DNA of 64,000 bases from Stenotrophomonas rhizophila (GTDB lineage Bacteria > Pseudomonadota > Gammaproteobacteria > Xanthomonadales > Xanthomonadaceae), in NCBI RefSeq assembly GCF_001704155.1, contig NZ_CP016294.1:3531501-3595500 (forward strand). Direction: 5' to 3'. Positions 25,525 to 33,643 of this stretch are shown one piece after another. Each line of letters opens with the position of its first letter. Positions within the stretch are counted from its first letter, which is position 1. The position numbers and the translations under genes were made by a program. Below the pieces are notes generated by a model. That model was not told where the DNA came from. It worked only from the letters and a program-made list of their open reading frames with translations, and searched no databases.

Positions 25525-26906
25525 GCGTGCAGCCTCGGCAGACGGATGGTGGCCACCAGCCCGCCGCTGGGCCGGTTGCTCAGGTCGATCTGGCCGCCGT
25601 GGCTGTCCACCACGCGCTTGACGATGGCCAGGCCCAGCCCTGCCCCGCCCGGTGCGGCATCTTCGCCACGGGCGAAGCGCTCGAACACGCGCTCGGCATC
25701 GCCCGGCGGAATGCCCGGGCCGTGGTCGGCGATGGTGACCACGCAGTAGGTACCCTCTTCGGTGAGCGCGACCTGCAACGGGCCGTCGCCGCCGTACTTG
25801 AGGGCGTTGTCGATGAGGTTCTTGATTGCTTCGCGCAGCAGCAGTGCGTCGCCCTGCACGCGCGAGGAGGCCACGCCCACGGCCAGCTGCACGCGTGGAG
25901 CAGGCAAGGCCTGCGGCAGCGCTTCGTGCAGCGCCTGGTGCACGGTTTCCACCATGTCCACCGGGGCGAAGCGCTGCAGGTTAGAGCGGTGGATCACGCT
26001 GGCATCGCTGAGCAGCTGGTTGAGCAGGCGGCTCATGTGGGTAGCGTTGCGGTCGATGGCGGCCAGGCTGCGGCGCATGTCTTTGGGGTCGTCGTCGTCC
26101 AGCGCCAGTTGTGCCTGCGCACGCAGGGCGGCCAGCGGGGTGCGCATCTGGTGGGCGGCTTCGGCCATGAAGGCGCGCAGGGTTTCATTGCTGCTGGACA
26201 GGCGCGCCATGAAGCGGTTCAGCGCGGCCACCATCTGGTCCATCTCGCGCGGCACGCGGGCATCCAGCGGGCTCAGGTCGGACGGCTCACGCCGCGACAG
26301 TTCGCGCTCCACCTTCACCAGCGGGCGGAAGGCGCGGTGCACGCCAAAGGCAACCAGCGCCAGCGACAGCAGCGAAAGCACGCCGATGGCGAGCAACGCG
26401 CGGTTGACGATGTCCTGCGCTACCGCTTCGCGCGCGCGTCGCGTCTGGCCGACCTGTACACGTACTTCGGCCTGCGCCGATGGCGAGGAAACGCGCCGCG
26501 ACACCACTACGAAGCGCACGGTTTCACCACTGTACTGGGCATCAAACAACTGGGGTTCGTCCGAAGGCGTGCGTGGCGGCAGAGGGAGATCGGCGTAGCC
26601 GGTCACGGTGCGGTTCTGGCCGTCGAACACGCGGTAGAACACGCGGTCATCCGGCGCCATCGACAAGAGGTCCAGCGAGGCATACGGCAGATCCACCTGC
26701 CACTGCGCATCCACCAGCGCCACCGAGTCGATGATGGACAGCGCTGACGACACCAGCAGGTGGTCGTAGGAACGGTTGGCGGCACGCTGGCCGTAATCGC
26801 GGGCGGCAAACAGCAACGCTACGGCGAACACCGCCAGCAGCACGCCCAGGTACAGGGTGAGCGTGCGCCGCAGGGAGCTGGGCGCGCGGGTTTCAGCCTT
26901 CGGCAT
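25521..26906 (-). CDS. Two-component sensor histidine kinase, TctE-like
   Basis: 461-aa inner-membrane kinase. TM1 about 12-35 (LTLYLGVLLAVFAVALLFAA), a periplasmic domain of about 130 residues, TM2 about 170-195 (ALLAIGVLSLLSLALVAFGV), HAMP, H-box EAAHQMRTPLAALRAQ, then N box (IKNLIDNALKYGG), G1 (DHGPGIPPGD) and G2 (GGAGLGLAIVKRV). The architecture matches TctE/QseC-type kinases. I chose the ATG at 26906, overlapping the end of the regulator gene by 14 nt; 38 in-frame codons further upstream have no signal-like sequence. It is the middle gene of the operon with the TctD-like regulator and a binding protein. Confidence 0.92.
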   Translation of the reverse strand: MPKAETRAPSSLRRTLTLYLGVLLAVFAVALLFAARDYGQRAANRSYDHLLVSSALSIIDSVALVDAQWQVDLPYASLDLLSMAPDDRVFYRVFDGQNRTVTGYADLPLPPRTPSDEPQLFDAQYSGETVRFVVVSRRVSSPSAQAEVRVQVGQTRRAREAVAQDIVNRALLAIGVLSLLSLALVAFGVHRAFRPLVKVERELSRREPSDLSPLDARVPREMDQMVAALNRFMARLSSSNETLRAFMAEAAHQMRTPLAALRAQAQLALDDDDPKDMRRSLAAIDRNATHMSRLLNQLLSDASVIHRSNLQRFAPVDMVETVHQALHEALPQALPAPRVQLAVGVASSRVQGDALLLREAIKNLIDNALKYGGDGPLQVALTEEGTYCVVTIADHGPGIPPGDAERVFERFARGEDAAPGGAGLGLAIVKRVVDSHGGQIDLSNRPSGGLVATIRLPRLHA

Positions 26907-27582
26907 CGGGCGTGCCGTCGATGGCTTCGAGCAGGTAACCACTGCCACGCACGGTGACGATGCGCAGCGGCGCATCGGCCAGCTTCTTCCGCAGGCGGCC
27001 CACATACAGTTCGATGGCATTCGGGCCCGCTTCGTCGTCGAAGCCGAACAGCCCGTTGCCGATCTCGTCCTTGCCGACCACGTGGCCCAGCCGGCCCATC
27101 AGGATTTCCAGCAGGCGGTACTCGCGGTTGGGCAGTTCAATCGGCTGGCCATCCAGACTGACCCGGTGCGAGGCGTTGTCGAACTGGAAGCCGCCGATCT
27201 GCACCACTTCGCTGGCCTGCCCGCGCGTGCGCCGCAGCAGCACGCGGCAGCGCGCTTCGAATTCGCGGAAATCGAACGGCTTGCCCAGGTAATCGTCCGC
27301 GCCCACGTCCAGCGCCTGCACGCGGTCTTCGATGCCATCGCGCGCAGTAAGCATCAGCACCGGGGTGGCATCGCCACGCTCGCGCATGCCCGCCAGCACG
27401 CGCAGGCCATCGAGCTTGGGCAGGCCGATATCCAGCACCACCAGGTCGAAGCTCTGGTAACGCAGCACGCTGGCGGCGGCCAGGCCGTCGTTCTGCCAAT
27501 CCACCGCGTGGCCACTGCGGCGCATGCGGCGGACGATGGCGTCGGCCAGGTCCGGGTTGTCTTCTACCAGCAGGATGCGCAT
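26893..27582 (-). CDS. OmpR-type response regulator, TctD-like
   Basis: 229-aa regulator with receiver domain (MRILLVEDNPDLADAI, phospho-acceptor Asp51 in VVLDIGLPKLDG, Lys in LGKPFDFREF) and a winged-helix DNA-binding domain (ELPNREYRLLEILMGR, ELYVGRLRKKL, VTVRGSGYLLE). First gene of the operon with the kinase and the binding protein. It is divergent from the porin-CitMHS-SDR genes, which it most likely controls, as TctD does for citrate uptake in enterobacteria (inference by context). Confidence 0.94.
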   Translation of the reverse strand: MRILLVEDNPDLADAIVRRMRRSGHAVDWQNDGLAAASVLRYQSFDLVVLDIGLPKLDGLRVLAGMRERGDATPVLMLTARDGIEDRVQALDVGADDYLGKPFDFREFEARCRVLLRRTRGQASEVVQIGGFQFDNASHRVSLDGQPIELPNREYRLLEILMGRLGHVVGKDEIGNGLFGFDDEAGPNAIELYVGRLRKKLADAPLRIVTVRGSGYLLEAIDGTPDAEG

Positions 27583-27797
27583 CGGGCGGAAACAGGCGGG
27601 GGTGCGGGAATCCTAGCGCGAGCGGGGTGTGCCGTGGGTTGCGCTGCGCTGCAGCAGGCGCCGACAGGTGGATGACAGCTTCCCCGCACTAGGCTGCGCC
27701 ATCGCCAGGCACCCCCGTGCGGACGCGTCCCGACAACCTGCGGGTTGGCATGGCCCACACGCCCTGCCCGCCCACCGCCATGTACCTGGGAGGGTTC

Positions 27798-28979
27798 ATG
27801 CACTTCAATCTCCTGCGTTGCCGCGGGCTGGCCGCCTGCGCCCTGTTGTTGCCCATCGCCCCGCTCTGGGCCGCCGATGAGGTCGATGCGGACCGACCGG
27901 TCACCGCCACCTTCGGCGGCCGCCTGCACCTGGATTTCGCTGATTTCGACAACGATGCGCGCGGCACCCCGAACAAGGACGACACCGAGATCCGCCGTGC
28001 CTGGCTGGACATGTCCGGCAGGTTCTTCGTGGTGGACTACAAGCTGGAAGCGGACTTCTCCGGCGACCAGGTGGAAGCCAAGGATGTCTACGTCAGCCGT
28101 GATTTCAGCGGCGGCAAGCTCAGCGTGGGCCAGTTCAAGCAGTTCTTCTCGCTGGATGACCGCACCGGCTCCAACTACGGCAGCTTCCTGGAGCGAGGCA
28201 ACGCGGGCACCACGCTGGCGCCGCTGTACCGGCTGGGCGCGTCGTGGCAGGCTGCCAAGAACGACATGACCTGGGCCGCCAGTGCCTACAGTCTGGAGAG
28301 CATCGATGCGTGGCAGGTGAAGGGCCGTGCGGCCGGCGGCCGCGCCACCTGGGCACCGGGCGCCACTGCCGGCGACGTGCTGCACCTGGGGCTGTCGCTG
28401 GCGCATGAGCGCTACGACACCCCGGGCGCCAACGGCGTGCCGGCGCTGCGGATCCGCCCGCGCCCGGCTGGGCACCTTTCCGACAATAGCCGGCTGACCC
28501 TGATCGATTTCTCTTCCGGGCGCGATACCGACGTCAACAAGTGGTCGCTGGAATACGCGCAGGTGCGCGGCCCGCTGTCGTGGCAGGGCGAGTTCAGCGG
28601 CGCCACCTTCGATGACGGCAGCCAGCGCGGCACGGTGCTGGCGGGCTACGGGATGCTGAGCTGGTTCGTCACCGGCGAATCGCGCGGCTACGACCGCAAG
28701 ACCGGGCGCTTCGCGCGCATCAAGGACATCCGCCACAAGGCCGGTGCGTTCGAGCTGGCGCTGCGTTACGACCAGATGCGCGGCGAGCAGCACCTGTCCG
28801 GCCAGCCGGACCTGATCGATGCGCGCACCGACGCCTGGACCCTGGGCGGCAACTGGTACCTGCGCCCGAATCTGCGCTTCATGCTGAACCTGATCGACAG
28901 CCGCAACCGCGATTACCTCGCCGCGGCCACCGTGGACCACACCCGAGCCGTTACCGGCCGCCTGCAGTTCGATTTCTAA
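27798..28979 (+). CDS. OprO/OprP-family outer-membrane porin (second copy)
   Basis: 393-aa barrel porin, with a signal peptide cleaved near LWA-ADE (after residue 25) and a C-terminal Phe (RLQFDF). It shares blocks with the porin at 17.2 kb, such as RRAWLDMSGRFFVVDYKLEADF and TLGGNWYLRPNLRFMLNLID. The ATG at 27798 has GGGAGG just upstream; in-frame starts further left (27717, 27780) would place residues before the signal peptide. It sits 24 bp before a CitMHS transporter, so it probably admits citrate or a similar anion. In the P. aeruginosa paradigm this family gave phosphate porins, but context argues otherwise here. Confidence 0.92.
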   Translation: MHFNLLRCRGLAACALLLPIAPLWAADEVDADRPVTATFGGRLHLDFADFDNDARGTPNKDDTEIRRAWLDMSGRFFVVDYKLEADFSGDQVEAKDVYVSRDFSGGKLSVGQFKQFFSLDDRTGSNYGSFLERGNAGTTLAPLYRLGASWQAAKNDMTWAASAYSLESIDAWQVKGRAAGGRATWAPGATAGDVLHLGLSLAHERYDTPGANGVPALRIRPRPAGHLSDNSRLTLIDFSSGRDTDVNKWSLEYAQVRGPLSWQGEFSGATFDDGSQRGTVLAGYGMLSWFVTGESRGYDRKTGRFARIKDIRHKAGAFELALRYDQMRGEQHLSGQPDLIDARTDAWTLGGNWYLRPNLRFMLNLIDSRNRDYLAAATVDHTRAVTGRLQFDF

Positions 28980-29003
28980 CCCCCCTTGCAAGGAAACCCG
29001 CAG

Positions 29004-30332
29004 ATGATGCTGAGCATCCTCGGTTTTGGCATGGTCATTACGTTCATGTACTTGATCATGAGCAAACGACTGTCGCCCCTGGTCGCGCTGATCACCATTC
29101 CCATCGTGTTCGCGCTGATGGGCGGCTTCGGTGCGGATATCGACCAGATGATGCTGGATGGCATCAAGAAGATCGCGCCCACCGGCGTGATGTTGATGTT
29201 CGCCATCCTGTACTTCGGGGTGATGATCGATGCGGGCCTGTTCGACCCGCTGGTGCGGATCATCCTGCGCCTGGTCAAGGGCGACCCGATGAAGATCGTG
29301 CTGGGCACGGCCGCATTGGCGATGCTGATCTCGCTGGATGGCGATGGCTCGACCACCTACATGATCACCGTGTCGGCGATGCTGCCGCTGTACCAGCGAC
29401 TGGGCATGAGCGCGTTGAACATGACCTGCGTGACCATCCTGGCCGGCGGCGTGATGAACCTCACCCCGTGGGGCGGGCCGACCGCGCGTGCGGCCACGGC
29501 GCTGCACGTGGACCCGGCCGATGTGTTCATTCCGCTGATCCCAGCGATGGTGCTGGCCTGCATCTCCGTGCTGCTGCTGGCCTGGTACCTGGGCCTGAAG
29601 GAGCGCCGTCGGCTGGGTGTGGTGACGCTGCCCAAGGGGGGCAGCTGGATGGATGCCAGCGTTTCCGATGACGGCGCGCTGCCCACCGTGGAAGATGCCG
29701 AAGACACCAAGCGACCGAAGCTGCTGTGGGTGAACCTGGGCCTGACCCTGGCGCTGATGACGGCGCTGGTGATGGGCGTGCTCCCGATGCCGGTGCTGTT
29801 CATGGTCGGCTTTGCAATCGCATTGGTCATCAACTACCCGAACCTGGCCGAGCAGCGCCGCCGCGTGGTGAACCATGCCGGCAACGTGCTGTCGGTGGTG
29901 TCGCTGATCTTCGCGGCGGGCATCTTCACCGGCATCCTCAACAACACCGGCATGGTGGAGGCGATGTCGCACAGCTTCCTGGCCATCATTCCCGATGCCT
30001 GGGGCCCTTACCTGGCGGTGATCACCGCGCTGGCCTCGATGCCGTTCACGTTCTTCATGTCCAACGACGCCTTCTACTTCGGCGTGCTGCCGATCCTGTC
30101 CGAGGCGGCCGGCAACTACGGCATCACCCCGGTGGAAATGGCGCGCGCCTCGCTCGCCGGCCAGCCGGTGCACCTGCTCAGCCCGCTGGTGCCATCGACC
30201 TACCTGCTGGTGGGCCTGGCCAAGGTGGAATTTGCCGACCACCAGAAGTTCACCCTGAAGTGGGCGGTGATGGTGTCGCTGGTGCTGATGGCCGGCAGCC
30301 TGCTGTTCGCGCTGTATCCCCTTGCCGCTTGA
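29004..30332 (+). CDS. CitMHS-family citrate/metal symporter
   Basis: Inner-membrane transporter of 442 aa, about 12 membrane helices, belonging to the CitMHS family that imports citrate as a complex with Mg2+ or another divalent ion together with protons. Recognisable stretches are LISLDGDGSTTYMITVSAML, MNLTPWGGPTARAATAL and FTFFMSNDAFYFGVLPIL. The ATG at 29004 follows AAGGAA by 8 nt; an in-frame TTG at 28986 is less likely. Between the porin and the SDR gene, it forms an apparent three-gene uptake operon controlled from the divergent TctD/TctE-like pair. Confidence 0.93.
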   Translation: MMLSILGFGMVITFMYLIMSKRLSPLVALITIPIVFALMGGFGADIDQMMLDGIKKIAPTGVMLMFAILYFGVMIDAGLFDPLVRIILRLVKGDPMKIVLGTAALAMLISLDGDGSTTYMITVSAMLPLYQRLGMSALNMTCVTILAGGVMNLTPWGGPTARAATALHVDPADVFIPLIPAMVLACISVLLLAWYLGLKERRRLGVVTLPKGGSWMDASVSDDGALPTVEDAEDTKRPKLLWVNLGLTLALMTALVMGVLPMPVLFMVGFAIALVINYPNLAEQRRRVVNHAGNVLSVVSLIFAAGIFTGILNNTGMVEAMSHSFLAIIPDAWGPYLAVITALASMPFTFFMSNDAFYFGVLPILSEAAGNYGITPVEMARASLAGQPVHLLSPLVPSTYLLVGLAKVEFADHQKFTLKWAVMVSLVLMAGSLLFALYPLAA

Positions 30333-30348
30333 CCCGGGAGATTCCGAG

Positions 30349-31089
30349 ATGACCCTTCGTATCGCATACGTCACCAGCGGCATGGGCAGCGTGGGCACCG
30401 CCATCTGCCAGAAGCTGGCTCGCACCGGGCACACGGTGGTGGCCGGCTGTGCGCCCAATTCGCCGCGCAAGGCCGGTTGGCTGCGCGAACAGCGTGAGCT
30501 GGGCTTTGATTTCATCGCCTCTGAAGGCAATGCGGCGGACTGGCAATCCACGGTGGCGGCCTTCACCAAGGTCAAGGCCGAAGTGGGTGAGATCGACGTA
30601 CTGGTCAACAACGCCGGCGGCAGCCGCGACGTGCTGTTCCGGCAGATGACCCAGGACGACTGGAACGCGGTGATGGGCTCGAACCTGCATGCGCTGTTCA
30701 ACATCACCAAGCAGGTGATCGACGGCATGGCCGGCCGCGGCTGGGGCCGCATCATCAACATCGGCTCGGTCAGCGCGCACAAGGGCCAGATCGGCCAGGT
30801 CAACTTCGCCACCGCCAAAGCGGCGATGCACGGCTTCAGCCGGGCGCTGGCCAATGAAGTGGCCACGCGCGGGGTAACGGTCAACACCATTTCGCCGGGC
30901 TACATTGCCAGCCAGTCGATCAGCAGCTTCCCGCCGGATGTGCTGGACCGCCTGGCAGGCTCGGTCCCGATCCGCCGCCTCGGCAAGCCTGAAGAGGTGG
31001 CCAGCCTGTGTGCGTGGCTGGCGTCGGATGATGCCGCGTATGTGACCGGCGCCGATTACGCCGTGAACGGCGGGTTGCATATGTTCTGA
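30349..31089 (+). CDS. PhbB-like short-chain dehydrogenase with Phe in place of the catalytic Tyr
   Basis: 246-aa SDR most like acetoacetyl-CoA reductase PhbB, which makes (R)-3-hydroxybutyryl-CoA for PHB. The nucleotide-binding loop reads VTSGMGSVGTAI instead of VTGGxGGIG. NNAG (87-90) and Ser140 (INIGSVSAHKGQIGQ) are present, but the active-site YxxxK position reads NFATAKAAMHGF: Phe153 (codon TTC at 30805-30807) and Lys157. Loss of the proton-donating tyrosine would be expected to cripple normal SDR chemistry. No phaA or phaC is nearby. It follows the CitMHS gene by 16 bp, so it belongs to that operon. Annotated function as PHB reductase is doubtful. Confidence 0.85.
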   Translation: MTLRIAYVTSGMGSVGTAICQKLARTGHTVVAGCAPNSPRKAGWLREQRELGFDFIASEGNAADWQSTVAAFTKVKAEVGEIDVLVNNAGGSRDVLFRQMTQDDWNAVMGSNLHALFNITKQVIDGMAGRGWGRIINIGSVSAHKGQIGQVNFATAKAAMHGFSRALANEVATRGVTVNTISPGYIASQSISSFPPDVLDRLAGSVPIRRLGKPEEVASLCAWLASDDAAYVTGADYAVNGGLHMF

Positions 31090-31113
31090 TGCAGTGCCGG
31101 GATGACGGGCAAT

Positions 31114-31195
31114 GTGCCGACCAACGGTCGGCTCCTACCCTGCATCCTGGATCGATGTCGCCCTGGTCGGTAGCGCCCGACCGTTGGTCGGGCGG
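31114..31195. repeat. Inverted pair of GTAG-type REP elements
   Basis: A left element (31114-31139, minus orientation, containing CCGACCAACGGTCGG) and a right element (31169-31195, plus orientation, GGTAGCGCCCGACC then GTTGGTCGGGCG) share the same palindromic core and face opposite ways. They fill the gap between two convergent genes and could fold into one large cruciform or act as a two-way terminator. Confidence 0.75.
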
Positions 31196-31205
31196 CGACG
31201 CGGAG

Positions 31206-33500
31206 TTAGAACTCCGCGCTGACCGTCATGAACAATTGCCGAGGCGCGCTCGCATGGATCGCGTAGCGCGTACCGGTCGGGTCGGTCGGGGCAAATGAGC
31301 TCAGCTGACCCGCGTACCGCTTGTTGGTCAGGTTGGTGGCGTTGAGCGAGACCTTGATGTCGCGCAGGCCGAGGCCCGGCCCGAACGAATACCCCATGCC
31401 CGCATCGAAGGTGGTCACGCCCGGCACCGACTGATCGTTCGTGTAGGTGTAATAGCGCTTGCCGGTGTACTTGGCACGCAGGCTGGCAAAGAAGCCATCC
31501 CGGTTCCAGCTGATCTCGCTGGAGGCCATCCGCTGCGGCGTATCCACGGTGATCTTGCCGGCCACCGGCACCACCGCGCCGCCCGAGGTGTAATCATCCT
31601 CGTAGGTGCTCTTGTTCCACGACACCGCGTTGTACCACTGCAGCCCATCCACCGGCTTGAGGATGAAGGTCAGCTCCGCGCCCTGGCTCTTCACCGAGCC
31701 GACGTTGATGAAGCGGGTGATGCACTCCGGCCGCGTGCCCACTTCAATGCTGGTGCAGGGATTGAGCGACAGCAGGCGGTTGTCGAACATCACGTGGTAG
31801 GCCGCGATCGAGGCCTGGTACTTCTCGCCGAAGGTACGGAAGCCCGCTTCGAACGAACGCGACTTTTCCGGCTCCAGATCGTCCACGCTGGCCGCGAACG
31901 ATTCCGGCGACACCTGCAGCGGGCCACCACTGCCACCGCCGACGAACGCGGCAATGTTCTCCGCGTAGGAGGCGAACAGCTCGTTGTTCGCGTTGAGCTT
32001 GAAGCCGATACCGGCCTGCGGCAGCACCGATTCCTTCGCGGTCAGGGTGCCAGAGGCATAACTGGCCTCGGTACCCGGCTTGGATACGGCGGTCATGCGC
32101 GTGTTCGGGCTCTTGATGCCCACGTCCACGGTCAGCCTGTCGTCGAGGAAACGCATGCGGTCCTGCACGTAGAACTGGCGGGTGCGGATGTCATAGTCCT
32201 GGTCGAACAGGCGACGGTTCGGGTAATTTAGGTACCCATCATCGAGGAACGGCCCGGTGATGTAGTAGAAGTTGCGCTCGACATTGTGGTCATTGCGCTC
32301 GTACCACAGCCCGGCTTCCAGCTCGTGCAGGCCAAGCTGCCAGCTCAGCGCAGCGGTGACGCCCTGCCGGTTGATGGTGTAGTTGGTGCTGCGGATGGAG
32401 ATCGGCAGCGCCTGCGGGGTGCCGGGATTGGACGCCTGCCCCGGTGCCCACCAGTGGCCCTGGCCGCGGTTCTCGTGGTGGTAGGCCAGCAGCTTCAGGC
32501 GGGCGCTGTCGCCCAATGCCAGATCCGCATCCAGCGAGTACAGGTTGTCATCGCGCAGCGCACGGCTCTGGTAGTACGCATCGTCGATGCTGTTGACACC
32601 ACCGCTGAAGGCGCAGCGCTGCGGGTTGTAGGTGGCCGGCGCGCAGTAGGCCGCGGCCAAGGCGCGATCCCAGTCCGGGGCGTAGATGTTCCAGTCCCAG
32701 CCCAGGCCGCGCTCGAGCATGCTTTTGGACAGATAGGCGTAGTTGGCCTGGCTCACCCGCGAGGTGGCGGCGAATGCGCCAAAGCGGTGATCACCCACGT
32801 TCCACACCGCCTTGGCGTTGAACTGCCGGGTAGTCTGGTTCTGGTTCGGTTCGGCCCACATGTCCGCGTCCTGGTGCACGCCGGAAACGTACGCCGAGAA
32901 GCCGTTGAGGTCGCCGGTGTCCACGCGCAGGAAGCCACGCCGCTGGTTGTCGTCGCCGACGGTGACGCTGGCACGGCCGCCAAACTCCGTGGACGGGTCC
33001 TGCGAGAAGTACTGGATGGTGCCGCCAAGGTTGCTGGTGGAGGCCACGCCCAGCGAGCCGATGCCCTGCGACAGTTCGGCGCCGGCCAGATTCTCGGCGA
33101 TCAGTGCACGCGCAATGCTCAACCCGTTGTAGTTGCCGTAGCTGTTGTCGCCCAGCGGAATGCCATCAAGCGTATAGCCCAGGCGGCTCTTGTCAAAGCC
33201 GCGCAGGCTGATGGTCTGCGATTCCTCGTTGGCGCCGAACGCGTCGTTGGACTGTACCGAGACGCCGGGCAGGCGGTCGAGGATCTTCTGCGCGCTGGTG
33301 CCGGGCGGCAACACCTGCTTGTCCACGGCCGTAACGCGCTGCACCTGGCGGGTTTCGCCCTGGCCGATCACCGATACGGCGTCCAGGGTGCGGGCGCTGG
33401 GCGCGCCGCTGGCGTCGAGGGAGCTGTCCACGTCGGCGGCGTGCGCATTTGCAGCGCACAGCGCGATCGCCACGGCGATCGTCAGGGGTCGGTTGAGCAT
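31206..33500 (-). CDS. TonB-dependent outer-membrane receptor
   Basis: 764-aa receptor, with a signal peptide cleaved near AHA-ADV (after residue 21), plug domain about 40-160 (SAQKILDRLPGVSVQSNDAFG, SQTISLRGFDKSRLGYTLDG), a 22-strand barrel and C-terminal Phe (TVSAEF). The missing secretin-like STN domain means no signal to an anti-sigma factor. The barrel has paired cysteines in extracellular loops (YCAPATYNPQRCAF; NPCTSIEVGTRPEC). No siderophore or sugar genes are adjacent, so the ligand is unknown. The gene is monocistronic and converges on the SDR gene across a REP pair. Confidence 0.93.
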   Translation of the reverse strand: MLNRPLTIAVAIALCAANAHAADVDSSLDASGAPSARTLDAVSVIGQGETRQVQRVTAVDKQVLPPGTSAQKILDRLPGVSVQSNDAFGANEESQTISLRGFDKSRLGYTLDGIPLGDNSYGNYNGLSIARALIAENLAGAELSQGIGSLGVASTSNLGGTIQYFSQDPSTEFGGRASVTVGDDNQRRGFLRVDTGDLNGFSAYVSGVHQDADMWAEPNQNQTTRQFNAKAVWNVGDHRFGAFAATSRVSQANYAYLSKSMLERGLGWDWNIYAPDWDRALAAAYCAPATYNPQRCAFSGGVNSIDDAYYQSRALRDDNLYSLDADLALGDSARLKLLAYHHENRGQGHWWAPGQASNPGTPQALPISIRSTNYTINRQGVTAALSWQLGLHELEAGLWYERNDHNVERNFYYITGPFLDDGYLNYPNRRLFDQDYDIRTRQFYVQDRMRFLDDRLTVDVGIKSPNTRMTAVSKPGTEASYASGTLTAKESVLPQAGIGFKLNANNELFASYAENIAAFVGGGSGGPLQVSPESFAASVDDLEPEKSRSFEAGFRTFGEKYQASIAAYHVMFDNRLLSLNPCTSIEVGTRPECITRFINVGSVKSQGAELTFILKPVDGLQWYNAVSWNKSTYEDDYTSGGAVVPVAGKITVDTPQRMASSEISWNRDGFFASLRAKYTGKRYYTYTNDQSVPGVTTFDAGMGYSFGPGLGLRDIKVSLNATNLTNKRYAGQLSSFAPTDPTGTRYAIHASAPRQLFMTVSAEF

Positions 33501-33643
33501 GAGGGTCCGTTACATGATGGAGGTGCCTGCGTGGTGCAGGTGCGCGGCCATCATGGGGACGGAAGATGAAAGGATTCTTACGGGTTGGCGAGGCTCGTCG
33601 CAAAGTGCGACCGGGTGCATGGAATGCGTGGGTCCAATTTCGG

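Noticed and set aside
27564..30890. Antisense open frame of more than 1100 codons on the minus strand, and a similar one of about 1030 codons at 9225-12326
   Set aside because: Both lie opposite real genes (porin/CitMHS/SDR and GH92), have His/Arg/Gly-rich low-information translations and no ribosome site. They arise from GC-rich codon use.
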